A stretch of 64,000 bases of DNA from assembly GCA_023664705.1 (NCBI GenBank), contig JAMPFE010000001.1, positions 89,308 to 153,307 on the forward strand. Direction: 5' to 3'. This DNA comes from Lachnospiraceae bacterium (GTDB lineage: Bacteria; Bacillota; Clostridia; Oscillospirales; Ruminococcaceae). Position numbers and translations under genes: made by a program. Below the pieces are notes generated by a model. That model was not told where the DNA came from. It made no database searches and was given only the letters and a program-made list of their open reading frames with translations. Below, in pieces: positions 42,716-53,564 of the stretch. The number at the start of each line of letters is the position of its first letter. Position 1 is the first letter of the stretch.

Positions 42716-42792
42716 GTTATATAGAGAAATTTGCGCTCGAGGCGCTGTACAGATAGATAATTATATATACAAAATACTTGGGGAGTGTACAA

Positions 42793-44196
42793 ATGATATT
42801 TTCCAGCCTTGTTTTCATGTACCTTTTTCTGCCGCTTTGCCTTATCGCTTACGGCGTCGTTAAGCCGCTCAAGGGCAAAAACATCGTGCTTATCGTATTT
42901 TCGCTGATCTTTTACGCTTGGGGAGAGCCCGTGAGGATAGTGTTTCTGCTGCTGTCCGCGGTGATAAACTACTTCGTCGGCATAGGCATCGGCGCCGTCG
43001 AGAGCGAGAAGCTTAAAAAGCTCATCGTGGGGGGCGGGCTGGTCTACAATATCGGAATGATAGCCGTGTTCAAGTACAGCGGCTTTCTCGTCGAGAACGT
43101 CAACGCGATTTTCGGCGCGGATCTCCCCGTGCCCGAGATAGCGATAATGGCGGGCATAAGCTTTTATACCTTTCAGATAATCTCTTATATCGTGGACTGC
43201 TACTGGGGAAAGGTCGAGCCGCAGAGGAGCTTTCCCAAGCTGCTGCTGTATATATGCCTGTTCCCGCAGCTTATCGCGGGACCTATCGTGCGTTACAGCA
43301 CCATTGCCGAGGAAATAGACTATCGGAAGATAACCTCAAAGGACGTGAGCGAGGGGCTGACGAGGCTCGTAGTGGGGCTGGCGAAAAAGGTCGTGCTTGC
43401 GGACCAGCTTTTCCGCATAGTCGAGGACACCATAGGGGAGAGCATAGAGAGGCTGACCGTCGCGGGGACGTGGTACGGCATCATAATATACGCGCTGTAT
43501 ATCTATTTTGACTTTTCGGGTTACTCGGATATGGCTATCGGCATGGGGCGGATATTCGGGTTCCATTTTAACGAGAACTTCAACCACCCGTATCTCTGTA
43601 AGGACATTCAGGAGTTCTGGCAGAGGTGGCATATCTCGCTGGGGTCGTTTTTCCGCGACTACCTTATGCCTATCTCGTTTTTCGGCTACCGCAACAAGTA
43701 TCTGAGCCTGCTGCTCGTGTGGCTGTGCACGGGCGTATGGCACGGGGCTTCGTGGAACTACGTTATCTGGGGGCTGTACTACGGGGCGTTTATCATGCTG
43801 GAGACGGTGCTCGGGAAAAAGCGCATAAACAAACTTCCTATCGTTGTGCGGCATATTTACACAAAGCTTGTCATAATAATCGGGTACGGCATCTTTTATT
43901 TCGAGGACTTCGGGCAGCTGGGGCTGTTCTTCCGCAACCTTACGCCGATGAACCCGAACGGCTGGGCGAGCTCGTTTGAGGGGATGTCGCTGAGCGCGAA
44001 TTTGTGGCTGATCATCGCGGCGATAATCTGCACGTTCCCGCTTATCGACATCGGGAAAAAGCTCGCGCAGCGCTCGCTGAACGCAAAGACCGCCGTGTCT
44101 GCCGCGGGGACGGCGGCATGCGCGGTATTGCTGGTGATGAGCAGCATACTGATGGTGGATTCGACCACCAACGCGTTTCTGTACTGGAATTACTAA
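42793..44196 (+). CDS. MBOAT-family membrane O-acyltransferase
   Basis: 467 residues from the ATG at 42793 (GGGGAG eight bases upstream; TTG at 42778 overlaps it). About eleven membrane helices. AlgI/DltB-like signatures: FSSLVFMYLFLPLCL at the N-terminus, GISFYTFQIISYIVDCYWG, FPQLIAGPIVRY, FDFSGYSDMAIGMGRIFGF, FWQRWHISLGSFFRDYL and the catalytic histidine segment VWHGASWNYVIWG. MBOAT proteins move an acyl group across or onto an extracytoplasmic acceptor. It is first in an operon with two DHHW proteins, an FkbH-like enzyme and an ACP. The acceptor is unknown. Confidence 0.93.
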   Translation: MIFSSLVFMYLFLPLCLIAYGVVKPLKGKNIVLIVFSLIFYAWGEPVRIVFLLLSAVINYFVGIGIGAVESEKLKKLIVGGGLVYNIGMIAVFKYSGFLVENVNAIFGADLPVPEIAIMAGISFYTFQIISYIVDCYWGKVEPQRSFPKLLLYICLFPQLIAGPIVRYSTIAEEIDYRKITSKDVSEGLTRLVVGLAKKVVLADQLFRIVEDTIGESIERLTVAGTWYGIIIYALYIYFDFSGYSDMAIGMGRIFGFHFNENFNHPYLCKDIQEFWQRWHISLGSFFRDYLMPISFFGYRNKYLSLLLVWLCTGVWHGASWNYVIWGLYYGAFIMLETVLGKKRINKLPIVVRHIYTKLVIIIGYGIFYFEDFGQLGLFFRNLTPMNPNGWASSFEGMSLSANLWLIIAAIICTFPLIDIGKKLAQRSLNAKTAVSAAGTAACAVLLVMSSILMVDSTTNAFLYWNY

Positions 44197-44208
44197 GGGG
44201 GCGGGGAA

Positions 44209-45675
44209 ATGTCGGAAAAAAAGAAGAGCGCTGCCGAAAAGGAAGAGCGCGAGCGCAGGCTGGAGCGGCAAAAAAGGCGCGTTCTGGCGCAGACGAGGCG
44301 GCGCGAAAATATGCTGACGAGCCTGAATATCGCGGTCATTATCGGGATATTCGCGTTCGGCGCGCTGTTTATGACGTTCGGGGAGCGCCCGAACGAATCC
44401 GTTGAGGAGAACCGCGACCTCGCGAAATGCCCGACGTTTTCGTTCGAGAGCTATTTCAAGGGCGATTTTACCAAGGAGTTCGCGGAGTTTTACAACGATA
44501 CCGTGCCGTTGAGGAGCACGTTTAAGAGCATGATCTCGGCGTTTCGCGCCAACCTCGGGATAAAGTACGGGGGCGGCGTGAGCATTAGCGGCGGGCTGCC
44601 GACTATCGAGACGAGACCCGACAGACCCGCGACGTCGAGCTCGTCCTCCAAGACTACGCCCGTCGTCGTTATCCCGCAGCAGACCGGCACCTCCTCGGCG
44701 AGCTCGACAAGCTCGTCGTCGGCGATGGCATCGACCTCCGCTTCCGCGGCGACAAGCTCCGAGCCCGTCGACTACGACCCGAACGGGGGAATGATGTCGG
44801 GGACGGTTTTCGTGCTGAACGACGGGCGCGCGTTCGACCTCGCGGCGGGGAGCTATTCGGGCGGGGAGCGCTATGCCGAAACGCTGAACGAATACAAGCG
44901 GACGCTCGGGGAGAACGTGAACGTTTATTCGCTGGTGTCGCCGACTTCAATGGCGTTCTATCTGCCCGACGAATACTCGGGCATCTCGGGAGACCAGGAG
45001 GACGTTATCGACTATCTGAACGGTTTTCTGGACGGGGTGATACCGATTGACGCGTATTCCGTGTTTGAGCGGCACACCTCGGAGGATATTTTTATGCGGA
45101 CGGATCATCACTGGTCGTCGCTGGGGGCGTACTATGCTGCCGAGGAGTTCGCGAGGATGGCTCGGGTGGACTTCGCGGAGCTGAACGAGGAGAACTACGA
45201 GGAGGTTTCGAGGGAGGGCTATATCGGCACGCTGTACGGGTACAGCGGCGAAAATCAGCTCATAAGGGACAACCCCGAGACGTTCACCTACTACAAGCCT
45301 CGGAATGATTTTACGGCGGATTTCTACACGCAGACGCTGGAATACAGCCACACGGGCGAGCTTATGCGGGATATTGACGGACTTGACACCGTGAGCTGGT
45401 ATCTTGTGAACCTCGGCGGGGACGCCTATGCCGTGGACGTCAACACCGACTGTCACAACGGGCGCAGGCTCGTTATCGTCAAGGACAGCTACGGAAACGC
45501 GCTGCCGGCGTTCCTGACGAGCTCGTTCGAGGAGATTTGGGTCGTGGATATGCGCTATTTCGAGCGGAGCGTTACGGAGCTCTGCGCTAACGAGGGGATA
45601 ACGGACGTGCTGTTCGCGATGAACCCCTCGAGTGCGACGGGCGTTAATCAGGAAAATCTTGTCAATATTATGTGA
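44209..45675 (+). CDS. Membrane-anchored DHHW-family protein (AlgX/AlgJ-like)
   Basis: 488 residues. The cytoplasmic N-terminus (1-36) is highly charged and probably coiled coil, followed by one membrane helix (about 40-58). A Ser/Thr-rich linker (about 140-190) leads to an SGNH-like domain with the motif RTDHHWSSLGAYYAAEEF (Asp299-His300-His301-Trp302) and the block RLVIVKDSYGNALPAFL near residue 425. DHHW proteins accompany MBOAT acyltransferases and resemble the AlgX/AlgJ acetyltransferases, which finish transfer to the polysaccharide. It starts 12 bases after the MBOAT stop. Confidence 0.88.
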   Translation: MSEKKKSAAEKEERERRLERQKRRVLAQTRRRENMLTSLNIAVIIGIFAFGALFMTFGERPNESVEENRDLAKCPTFSFESYFKGDFTKEFAEFYNDTVPLRSTFKSMISAFRANLGIKYGGGVSISGGLPTIETRPDRPATSSSSSKTTPVVVIPQQTGTSSASSTSSSSAMASTSASAATSSEPVDYDPNGGMMSGTVFVLNDGRAFDLAAGSYSGGERYAETLNEYKRTLGENVNVYSLVSPTSMAFYLPDEYSGISGDQEDVIDYLNGFLDGVIPIDAYSVFERHTSEDIFMRTDHHWSSLGAYYAAEEFARMARVDFAELNEENYEEVSREGYIGTLYGYSGENQLIRDNPETFTYYKPRNDFTADFYTQTLEYSHTGELMRDIDGLDTVSWYLVNLGGDAYAVDVNTDCHNGRRLVIVKDSYGNALPAFLTSSFEEIWVVDMRYFERSVTELCANEGITDVLFAMNPSSATGVNQENLVNIM

Positions 45676-45727
45676 TGAGAGCTCTTATTTTTGCCACAAT
45701 ATATAACATAATTTGGGGGAATTTACT

Positions 45728-46894
45728 ATGAAAAAGACTGTTTACGCGTTTGTCGCGGCGGCGCTCGCGCTGTCGCTGGCTGGGTGCGGCGGCACCGATA
45801 ATCCGAGCTCGGGCGTTTCCGCGCCGAGCCCCGTCTCGACGGGCAGCAAGCCCGAAAGTTCGAGCGCTCCCGAGAGCTCGGGCTCTTCCGAGAGCGGCTC
45901 GGAAAGCTCCTCGGAGAGCGTTCCCGAGAGCAATGAGGAAAGCTCGTCCGCGGAGGAGAGCACGGAGAGCTCTCACGAAAAGCCCGACGTTCACGGGGGA
46001 GAACAGGGCGGCGAGATGTCGGGGAGCGTGCTGGTGCTGGACGACGGGCGCGCCGTCGACCTGTACGGCGGGGGCTACGAGCGGGGGCAGAACTATGCCG
46101 AGACGCTCAACAAGCTGAAAAAGCTCGTCGGGGACGGCGTGAACGTGTTCTCGCTGGTCGCGCCGACGGCGGTGTCGTTCTATCTGCCCGAGAGCCTTTC
46201 GTATATGTCGGGGAGCGAATGGGACAACATCGACTATCTGAACGGCTTTTTCGACGGCGTGATACCCGTGGACGCGTATTCGGCGCTGGCAAAGCACGTC
46301 GACGAGGATATATATTTCCGCACCGACCACCACTGGCAGCCGCTGGGGGCGTACTACGCCGCGGAGGAGTTCGCCAAGACGGCGATGGTGCCGTTCGCGC
46401 CGCTTTCGGACTACGAGACTGTGACTATGGAGGGGTATGTGGGGACGATGTACGGTTACAGCGGCGAAAATCCGCTTGTGAAAAACAATCCCGATACGTT
46501 CACATACTACAAGCCAACGAACGAATACACGGTCACGTACTACACGCAGAGCCTCGAGGATCCGTATGAGGCGGGGATGTTCCTGAAAACGGTCGACAAC
46601 CTCGCTGTGGTGCAGTGGTATATGGTGTTTTTCGGCGGCGACGCCGAGGTCGCGCACATTCATACCGACGTCGGCAACGGGCGGAAGCTCGTTATCGTAA
46701 AGGACAGCTACGGAAACGCTTTCGCGCCCTGCCTTGCCAATTCGTTCGAGGATATATGGGTGGTCGATATGCGCGGCTTTGAGAAGAGCATTTCGCAGCT
46801 CGTGAAGGACGAGGGGCTGACCGACGTGCTTTTCTGCATGAATTCGTTCAGCGCGACGGGCGACAATCAATACAAGCTCGCCGATAAACTTTAA
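45728..46894 (+). CDS. DHHW-family lipoprotein
   Basis: 388 residues from the ATG at 45728. A signal peptide with lipobox LSLAGCGG (Cys about 20) makes it a lipoprotein. A Ser/Glu-rich linker (about 28-85) precedes the SGNH-like domain. FRTDHHWQPLGAYYAAEEF places Asp200, His201, His202 and Trp203; RKLVIVKDSYGNAFAPCL follows near 320. It is closely related to the preceding protein over the catalytic half, so the two arose by duplication but use different anchors. It probably acts with the MBOAT protein outside the membrane. Confidence 0.88.
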   Translation: MKKTVYAFVAAALALSLAGCGGTDNPSSGVSAPSPVSTGSKPESSSAPESSGSSESGSESSSESVPESNEESSSAEESTESSHEKPDVHGGEQGGEMSGSVLVLDDGRAVDLYGGGYERGQNYAETLNKLKKLVGDGVNVFSLVAPTAVSFYLPESLSYMSGSEWDNIDYLNGFFDGVIPVDAYSALAKHVDEDIYFRTDHHWQPLGAYYAAEEFAKTAMVPFAPLSDYETVTMEGYVGTMYGYSGENPLVKNNPDTFTYYKPTNEYTVTYYTQSLEDPYEAGMFLKTVDNLAVVQWYMVFFGGDAEVAHIHTDVGNGRKLVIVKDSYGNAFAPCLANSFEDIWVVDMRGFEKSISQLVKDEGLTDVLFCMNSFSATGDNQYKLADKL

Positions 46895-46905
46895 GGAGGA
46901 GAAAT

Positions 46906-48693
46906 ATGCTGCCCGAGCTTAGCCGTCCGTTCGACGGAGATTTGATAATGCAGAGCAAGCGGAAGCTGCTGAGGCTGCTGAAGGAGCGCGAAAACGGCGC
47001 CGTGCCGCTGAAAATAGCGGTGCTGGGGGGTTCCACGACCTCGGATATCGTGAAGGTGCTGGAGCTGTTTTTGCGCGACAGGGGGATTGCGCCGAGCTTT
47101 TACGAGTCGGAGTACGCGCAGTATTTTAACGACGCGGTTTTCGGCAATGGGGAGCTTGACGGGTTCAAGCCCGAAATAGTTTTTATTCACACCTGTTCAA
47201 GAAATATCGAGGAAAAGCCCGTTGTCGGCGAGGACGCGCAGTCCGTGAACGCTAAGCTCGAACGCGAATACGCGCGGTTTGAGCGCATGTGGACGGCGCT
47301 TTCGGAGAGGTTCGGGTGCGTTATCGTTCAGAATAACTTCGAGCTGCCCGGCGAGAGGCTCCTCGGGAACCGCGAGGTCGGCTGCGCTTACGGGCGCGTC
47401 GATTTTATCACGCGGCTGAACTGCCGTCTTTACGACTACGCGCAAAGTCACAAAAACTTCTATATCCACGATATAAACTATTTGTCGGCGGCATACGGTC
47501 TGGAGCGCTGGCACGAGCTGCGGCACTGGCATTTGTACAAGTACGCGATGAGCGTTTCGGCGATACCCGAGTTCGCGTACAGCTTGGCGAGCGTCATCTG
47601 CTCCGTTATGGGGCGCAACAAAAAGGTGCTGGCGCTCGACCTCGACAACACGCTCTGGGGCGGCGTTATCGGGGACGACGGGCAGTCGGGCATCGAGATA
47701 GGCAGCGAGACCTCCGAGGGGCAGAGCTTTCTGCGGCTGCAAAAGTATATCAAGGCGCACAAGGAGCTCGGGATCTTGCTGACGGTGTGCTCGAAGAACG
47801 ACCCCGAGAACGCTCTCGAGGGGCTCAACCACCCCGACGGCGCGCTCCGTCCCGATGATTTCGCGTGCATAAAGGCGAATTGGGACGAGAAATGGCGCAA
47901 CCTCGAGGAGACGGCGCGGGAGCTCAATCTGCTGCCCGAGAGCTTTGTTTTCGTCGACGACAACCCAGCCGAGCGCGAGATCGTCCGCACGCAGCTCCCC
48001 GAGGTGACGGTGATCGATTTCGACAACCCCGAGGAGTGTATTCGGGCGCTGGACAAGTGCGGGTTCTTCGAGGTGACGGCGCTTTCCGCGGACGACGCGG
48101 CGCGCGGCGAGATGTACCGCGCCAACGCCGAGCGGGCGGCTGCCGAGAAGAAGTTCGCGAGCTACGGGGAGTTCCTGCAAAGCCTTGAAATGAGGGCGGA
48201 GATACGCGATTTCGAGCCCGTGCATATTCCCAGAATTACCCAGCTCACCAACAAGAGCAACCAGTTCAACCTGACGACAAAGCGCTACACGCAGGCGGAA
48301 ATGGAGAGCGTCGCTGCCGACGGGGGCTATATACGGCTGTGCGGGCGGCTTGTCGATAAATTCGGCGACAACGGCATAGTGTCGATAGTTATCGGGAAAA
48401 AGGACGGCAAAAGGCTGCATATAGAGCTGTGGCTGATGAGCTGCCGAGTGCTGAAGCGGGAAATGGAGCTCGCGATGCTGGACAGGCTCGTCGGGGAGTG
48501 CCGAAAAGCGGGTATCACGGAAATTTTCGGGTATTACTACCCCACCAAAAAGAACGGCATGGTGGCGGGGCTTTATGAGGAATTCGGGTTCGCGCGGGTC
48601 TCCGAGGATAACGGCCGCACCGTGTGGAGCTTGGATGTCGAAAAATATTCGCCGAAAACCACGGCGATAAAAATCAACGAAAGCGAGAATTGA
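46906..48693 (+). CDS. FkbH-like HAD-superfamily acyl-loading enzyme
   Basis: 595 residues. The N-terminal region (about 1-225) resembles the SGNH-like part of large FkbH proteins (LGGSTTSDIVKVLELFL). The HAD IIIC domain has LALDLDNTLWGGVIGDDG (Asp245, Asp247), LLTVCSKNDPENA and FVDDNPAEREIVR. A GNAT-like C-terminus contains TNKSNQFNLTTKRYT. Family members such as FkbH in FK520-type pathways dephosphorylate 1,3-bisphosphoglycerate and load glyceryl onto an ACP. The adjacent ACP gene fits this. GGAGG precedes the ATG. Confidence 0.9.
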   Translation: MLPELSRPFDGDLIMQSKRKLLRLLKERENGAVPLKIAVLGGSTTSDIVKVLELFLRDRGIAPSFYESEYAQYFNDAVFGNGELDGFKPEIVFIHTCSRNIEEKPVVGEDAQSVNAKLEREYARFERMWTALSERFGCVIVQNNFELPGERLLGNREVGCAYGRVDFITRLNCRLYDYAQSHKNFYIHDINYLSAAYGLERWHELRHWHLYKYAMSVSAIPEFAYSLASVICSVMGRNKKVLALDLDNTLWGGVIGDDGQSGIEIGSETSEGQSFLRLQKYIKAHKELGILLTVCSKNDPENALEGLNHPDGALRPDDFACIKANWDEKWRNLEETARELNLLPESFVFVDDNPAEREIVRTQLPEVTVIDFDNPEECIRALDKCGFFEVTALSADDAARGEMYRANAERAAAEKKFASYGEFLQSLEMRAEIRDFEPVHIPRITQLTNKSNQFNLTTKRYTQAEMESVAADGGYIRLCGRLVDKFGDNGIVSIVIGKKDGKRLHIELWLMSCRVLKREMELAMLDRLVGECRKAGITEIFGYYYPTKKNGMVAGLYEEFGFARVSEDNGRTVWSLDVEKYSPKTTAIKINESEN

Positions 48694-48694
48694 T

Positions 48695-48940
48695 ATGGAC
48701 AAGGAAAACGTAAAGAAGAGGCTTACCGGGGTGTTCCGCGACGTGTTTGACGACGAGGGCATTGAGCTTTCCGAGAGCACAACCGCGGACGACATCGAGG
48801 CTTGGGACAGTCTCGAGCACATCACGCTTATTTCGGCGGTGGAGAAGGAGTTCAAGATGCGCTTTACCATGAAAGAGGTAAGCGGCATGAAGAACGTCGG
48901 CGAGATGATGAATATCGTTGCCGAGCGGGCGAAGAAGTGA
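48695..48940 (+). CDS. Acyl carrier protein
   Basis: 81 residues, acidic and helical. The phosphopantetheine attachment motif is DSLEHI with Ser39, followed by helix III (LISAVEKEFKMRF) as in carrier proteins. It begins one base after the FkbH stop, so the two are translationally coupled. It is distinct from fatty-acid AcpP by its divergent N-terminus and operon; it is likely the carrier loaded by the FkbH-like enzyme and the acyl donor for the MBOAT protein, as DltC is for DltB. The latter part is inference. Confidence 0.9.
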   Translation: MDKENVKKRLTGVFRDVFDDEGIELSESTTADDIEAWDSLEHITLISAVEKEFKMRFTMKEVSGMKNVGEMMNIVAERAKK

Positions 48941-48974
48941 TGTTTGCCCCGTAATATTGCGGGGGCATAGAAAA

Positions 48975-49007
48975 AGTTGACAGTGTACAGTTGATAGTTG
49001 ACAGTTT
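48975..49007 (+). repeat. Degenerate AGTTGACAG repeat
   Basis: AGTTGACAG, TGTACAGTTGAT, AGTTGACAG in tandem after the ACP gene, related to the array at 11993-12015. Probably a dispersed intergenic repeat. Confidence 0.6.
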
Positions 49008-49010
49008 CGG

Positions 49011-49037
49011 TGCGCGGCTTACGCCGCGCATTTTTTT
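49011..49037 (+). terminator. Terminator of the MBOAT/FkbH/ACP operon
   Basis: Stem TGCGCGGC (49011-49018) / GCCGCGCA (49023-49030), loop TTAC, followed by seven T. The rest of the gap to hydC (49038-49326) is AT-rich with no gene. Confidence 0.9.
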
Positions 49038-49219
49038 AATCACGCCGCGAAACGGCGTTCTTTTATTACACGTTTTCGGGGTTAGTCTTGGCTAACTTGT
49101 TGGATAAATAAGGGATTTTTTCGATATTTTTGTGAGAAATGCACAAAAAGCTTGTTAAAAATTCTACAATGAAATAATTCTCAATTCAAGTCTTTTTTAT
49201 AGATTTTTTGTCGAATATA

Positions 49220-49228
49220 TGTTATAAT
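49220..49228 (+). promoter_or_regulatory. Extended -10 promoter candidate for hydCBA
   Basis: TGTTATAAT (49220-49228) is an extended -10 element without a clear -35, about 100 bases before hydC, in an AT-rich region. Confidence 0.55.
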
Positions 49229-49326
49229 ACATAGTGATATATCCTGCCGCAAATATCATACATATAGCGGTACAGAGGTTGTACATTTCCGCCGACGGCG
49301 GTAAAATCATTCAAGGAGGCTAAAAC

Positions 49327-49821
49327 ATGGCTTTTAAAAAGAGCGCTGTTCCCTTTGCGGGAACGCCCGAGCAGGAAGAGAGGCTCAAAGCGGTCATCGC
49401 CGAGCATAAGGACGACCCCGGCGCGCTGATGCCCATTCTTCAGAAGGCTCAGGACATTTACGGCTACCTTCCCATCGAGGTGCAGAGCATGATAGCGGAC
49501 GCAATGGAGATCCCGCTGGAAAAGGTGTACGGCGTAGTTACGTTCTACGCGCAGTTCTCCATTAACCCGAAGGGACAGTACAAAATTTCCGTGTGTCTGG
49601 GAACGGCCTGCTATGTAAAGGGTTCGGGCGATATCTTCAACAAGCTTCAGGAAAAACTCGGCATCGGAAGCGGCGAGATAACGTCCGACGGAAAGTTCTC
49701 TCTGGACGCGTGCCGCTGCATAGGCGCGTGCGGTCTGGCTCCCGTACTCACCGTCAACGAGGACGTTTACGGCAGACTTACCGTGGACGACGTTGACAAG
49801 ATACTCGAAAAGTACAATTAA
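49327..49821 (+). CDS. hydC: NuoE-type [2Fe-2S] subunit of NAD(H)-linked hydrogenase (HydC)
   Basis: 164 residues, thioredoxin-like. The four cluster cysteines are in CLGTACYVKGS (near 91-96) and CRCIGACGLAP (near 133-137). IDAAMEIPLEKVYGVVTFYAQFSINPKG-type helix and strand are characteristic of NuoE/HydC. It passes electrons between the NuoF-like subunit and the [FeFe] hydrogenase in the trimeric complex. AAGGAGG precedes the ATG. First of the three hyd genes. Confidence 0.94.
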   Translation: MAFKKSAVPFAGTPEQEERLKAVIAEHKDDPGALMPILQKAQDIYGYLPIEVQSMIADAMEIPLEKVYGVVTFYAQFSINPKGQYKISVCLGTACYVKGSGDIFNKLQEKLGIGSGEITSDGKFSLDACRCIGACGLAPVLTVNEDVYGRLTVDDVDKILEKYN

Positions 49822-49878
49822 GCGCAAAAGGTACGTTAGGTACATAGAATTCCGATTTTAAGAAAGGAAATCTTTAAG

Positions 49879-51753
<1,875 letters not shown>

Positions 51754-51773
51754 TAGGAAAGGAGTACAAAGTT

Positions 51774-53513
51774 ATGGTTAATATCAAAATTAACGGCGTG
51801 GATTATTCCGTTCCCGAGGGCAGCACGATCCTTGAGGCAGCGAGAACGGCGGGTATCAAAATCCCCACGCTTTGCTATCTGAAGGACATCAACGCTATCG
51901 GCGCGTGCCGTATATGCGTTGTCGAGGTAAAGGGCGCGAGGAGCCTCGTCGCTTCCTGCGTTTACCCCGTAAACGAGGGCATGGAGGTGTTTACGAACAC
52001 TCCCAAGGTCATCGAGAGCCGCAAGACCACTCTGGAGCTTATCCTCTCCAATCACAAGAAGGAGTGCCTGTCCTGCGTAAGAAGCGGCTCGTGCGAGCTT
52101 CAGGAGCTCTGCAACGAGTACGGCGTCGAGGAGAACAGGTTTGAGGGCGAAAACCCCGCCGTTGACATCGACGACAGCGCGGCGCATATGACCCGCGACA
52201 ACTCCAAGTGCATTCTCTGCCGCCGCTGCGTGGCTGCCTGCGGAGTTACTCAGGGCATCGGCGTTATCGGCGCGAACGAGCGCGGCTTCGCTACGCAGAT
52301 AGCGTCCCCGTTTGATATGGCGCTCGCGGATACCGCGTGCGTTTCCTGCGGTCAGTGCATCATCGCCTGCCCGACGGGCGCGCTCACCGAAAAGGACGAC
52401 ACGCAGAAGGTGCTCGACGCTATCGCAGACCCCGAGAAGTTTGTTGTTGTACAGGCGGCTCCCGCGGTTCGCGCGTCGCTCGGAGAGGCTTTCGGGCTGC
52501 CCGTAGGCACCAACGTCGAGGGCAAGATGATCGCCGCAATGCGCAGACTCGGCTTCGATAAGGTGTTTGACACCAACTTCTCCGCCGACCTCACCATTAT
52601 GGAGGAGGCGCACGAGTTCCTTGACCGCGTTCAGAACGGCGGCACTCTGCCGATGATAACCTCCTGCTCGCCGGGGTGGATACGCTACTGCGAGAACTAT
52701 TTCCCCGAGTTTATCCCGAATTTGTCGACCTGCAAGTCGCCGCAGCAGATGTTCGGCGCGGTCGTTAAGACCTACTACGCGCAGAAGCTCGGCAAGAAGC
52801 CCGAGGACATCGTTTCCGTTTCGGTAATGCCTTGTACCGCGAAGAAGTACGAGATAAACCGCGACGACCAGTCCGCGGCGGGCGTTCCCGATTTGGATAT
52901 CACGATAACCACGCGCGAGCTTTCGCGCCTCATCAAGAAGGCGGGCATTATGTTCAACGAGCTGCCCGACGAGGAGTGCGATTCTCCGCTCGGCACGGGC
53001 ACGGGCGCTGCCGTTATATTCGGCGCGACGGGCGGCGTTATGGAGGCTGCTCTGCGTACCGCTGTCTGGAAGCTCACGGGCGAAAAGGCGGATTCTCCTA
53101 TCGAGTTTAAGGAGGTCCGCGGCGTTCAGGGCGTCAAGGAGGCTGTTTACAATGTCGGCGGCAAGGAAGTCAAGGTCGCTGTCGCAAGCGGTCTCGCGAA
53201 CGCCAAGGCGCTGCTGAAGAAGATAAAGGCGGGCGAGGCGGAATATCACTTCATTGAGATAATGGCTTGCCCGGGCGGCTGCGTAAACGGCGGCGGACAG
53301 ATAATCCCGCCCGCGTCGGTAAAGAACTTCACCGATATCAGAGCGGACCGCGCGAAGGTGCTGTACGACATCGACAGCGCGAACAAGATGCGCTGCTCGC
53401 ACGAGAACCCCGATGTAAAGGCTGTTTACGACGAGTTCTTCGGCGAACCGAACTCCCACAAGGCGCACGAGGTGCTGCACACGAGCTATAAGGCTCAGAA
53501 GCTGTACAGATAA
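51774..53513 (+). CDS. hydA: [FeFe] hydrogenase catalytic subunit (HydA, group A)
   Basis: 579 residues. N-terminal [2Fe-2S] domain (CRICVVEVKGARSLVASC), the His/Cys-type cluster (HKKECLSCVRSGSCELQELC), two [4Fe-4S] motifs (CILCRRCVAACG, CVSCGQCIIACPTGAL), then the H-cluster domain: ITSCSPGWIRYCE, VMPCTAKKYE and MACPGGCVNGGGQ. The small-subunit-like C-terminus is present. Together with HydB and HydC it should form a soluble, probably electron-confurcating H2-producing complex using NADH and reduced ferredoxin. Maturases HydE, HydF and HydG are not in the window. Confidence 0.97.
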   Translation: MVNIKINGVDYSVPEGSTILEAARTAGIKIPTLCYLKDINAIGACRICVVEVKGARSLVASCVYPVNEGMEVFTNTPKVIESRKTTLELILSNHKKECLSCVRSGSCELQELCNEYGVEENRFEGENPAVDIDDSAAHMTRDNSKCILCRRCVAACGVTQGIGVIGANERGFATQIASPFDMALADTACVSCGQCIIACPTGALTEKDDTQKVLDAIADPEKFVVVQAAPAVRASLGEAFGLPVGTNVEGKMIAAMRRLGFDKVFDTNFSADLTIMEEAHEFLDRVQNGGTLPMITSCSPGWIRYCENYFPEFIPNLSTCKSPQQMFGAVVKTYYAQKLGKKPEDIVSVSVMPCTAKKYEINRDDQSAAGVPDLDITITTRELSRLIKKAGIMFNELPDEECDSPLGTGTGAAVIFGATGGVMEAALRTAVWKLTGEKADSPIEFKEVRGVQGVKEAVYNVGGKEVKVAVASGLANAKALLKKIKAGEAEYHFIEIMACPGGCVNGGGQIIPPASVKNFTDIRADRAKVLYDIDSANKMRCSHENPDVKAVYDEFFGEPNSHKAHEVLHTSYKAQKLYR

Positions 53514-53520
53514 TGCTTAA

Positions 53521-53560
53521 AAATTGCCCCGTCGGCGTGACGCTGACGGGGCAATTTTAA
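53521..53560. terminator. Bidirectional terminator between hydA and the YfcE gene
   Basis: Stem AAATTGCCCCGTC / GACGGGGCAATTT (outer arms near 53521-53533 and 53545-53557) with an inner GGCG/CGCT extension. T-rich on both strands; it serves two convergent genes. Confidence 0.9.
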
Positions 53561-53564
53561 TTTA

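Noticed and set aside
42654..42863. 69-codon open frame across the MBOAT promoter
   Set aside because: It contains the -35 and -10 elements and overlaps the MBOAT start; no ribosome site.
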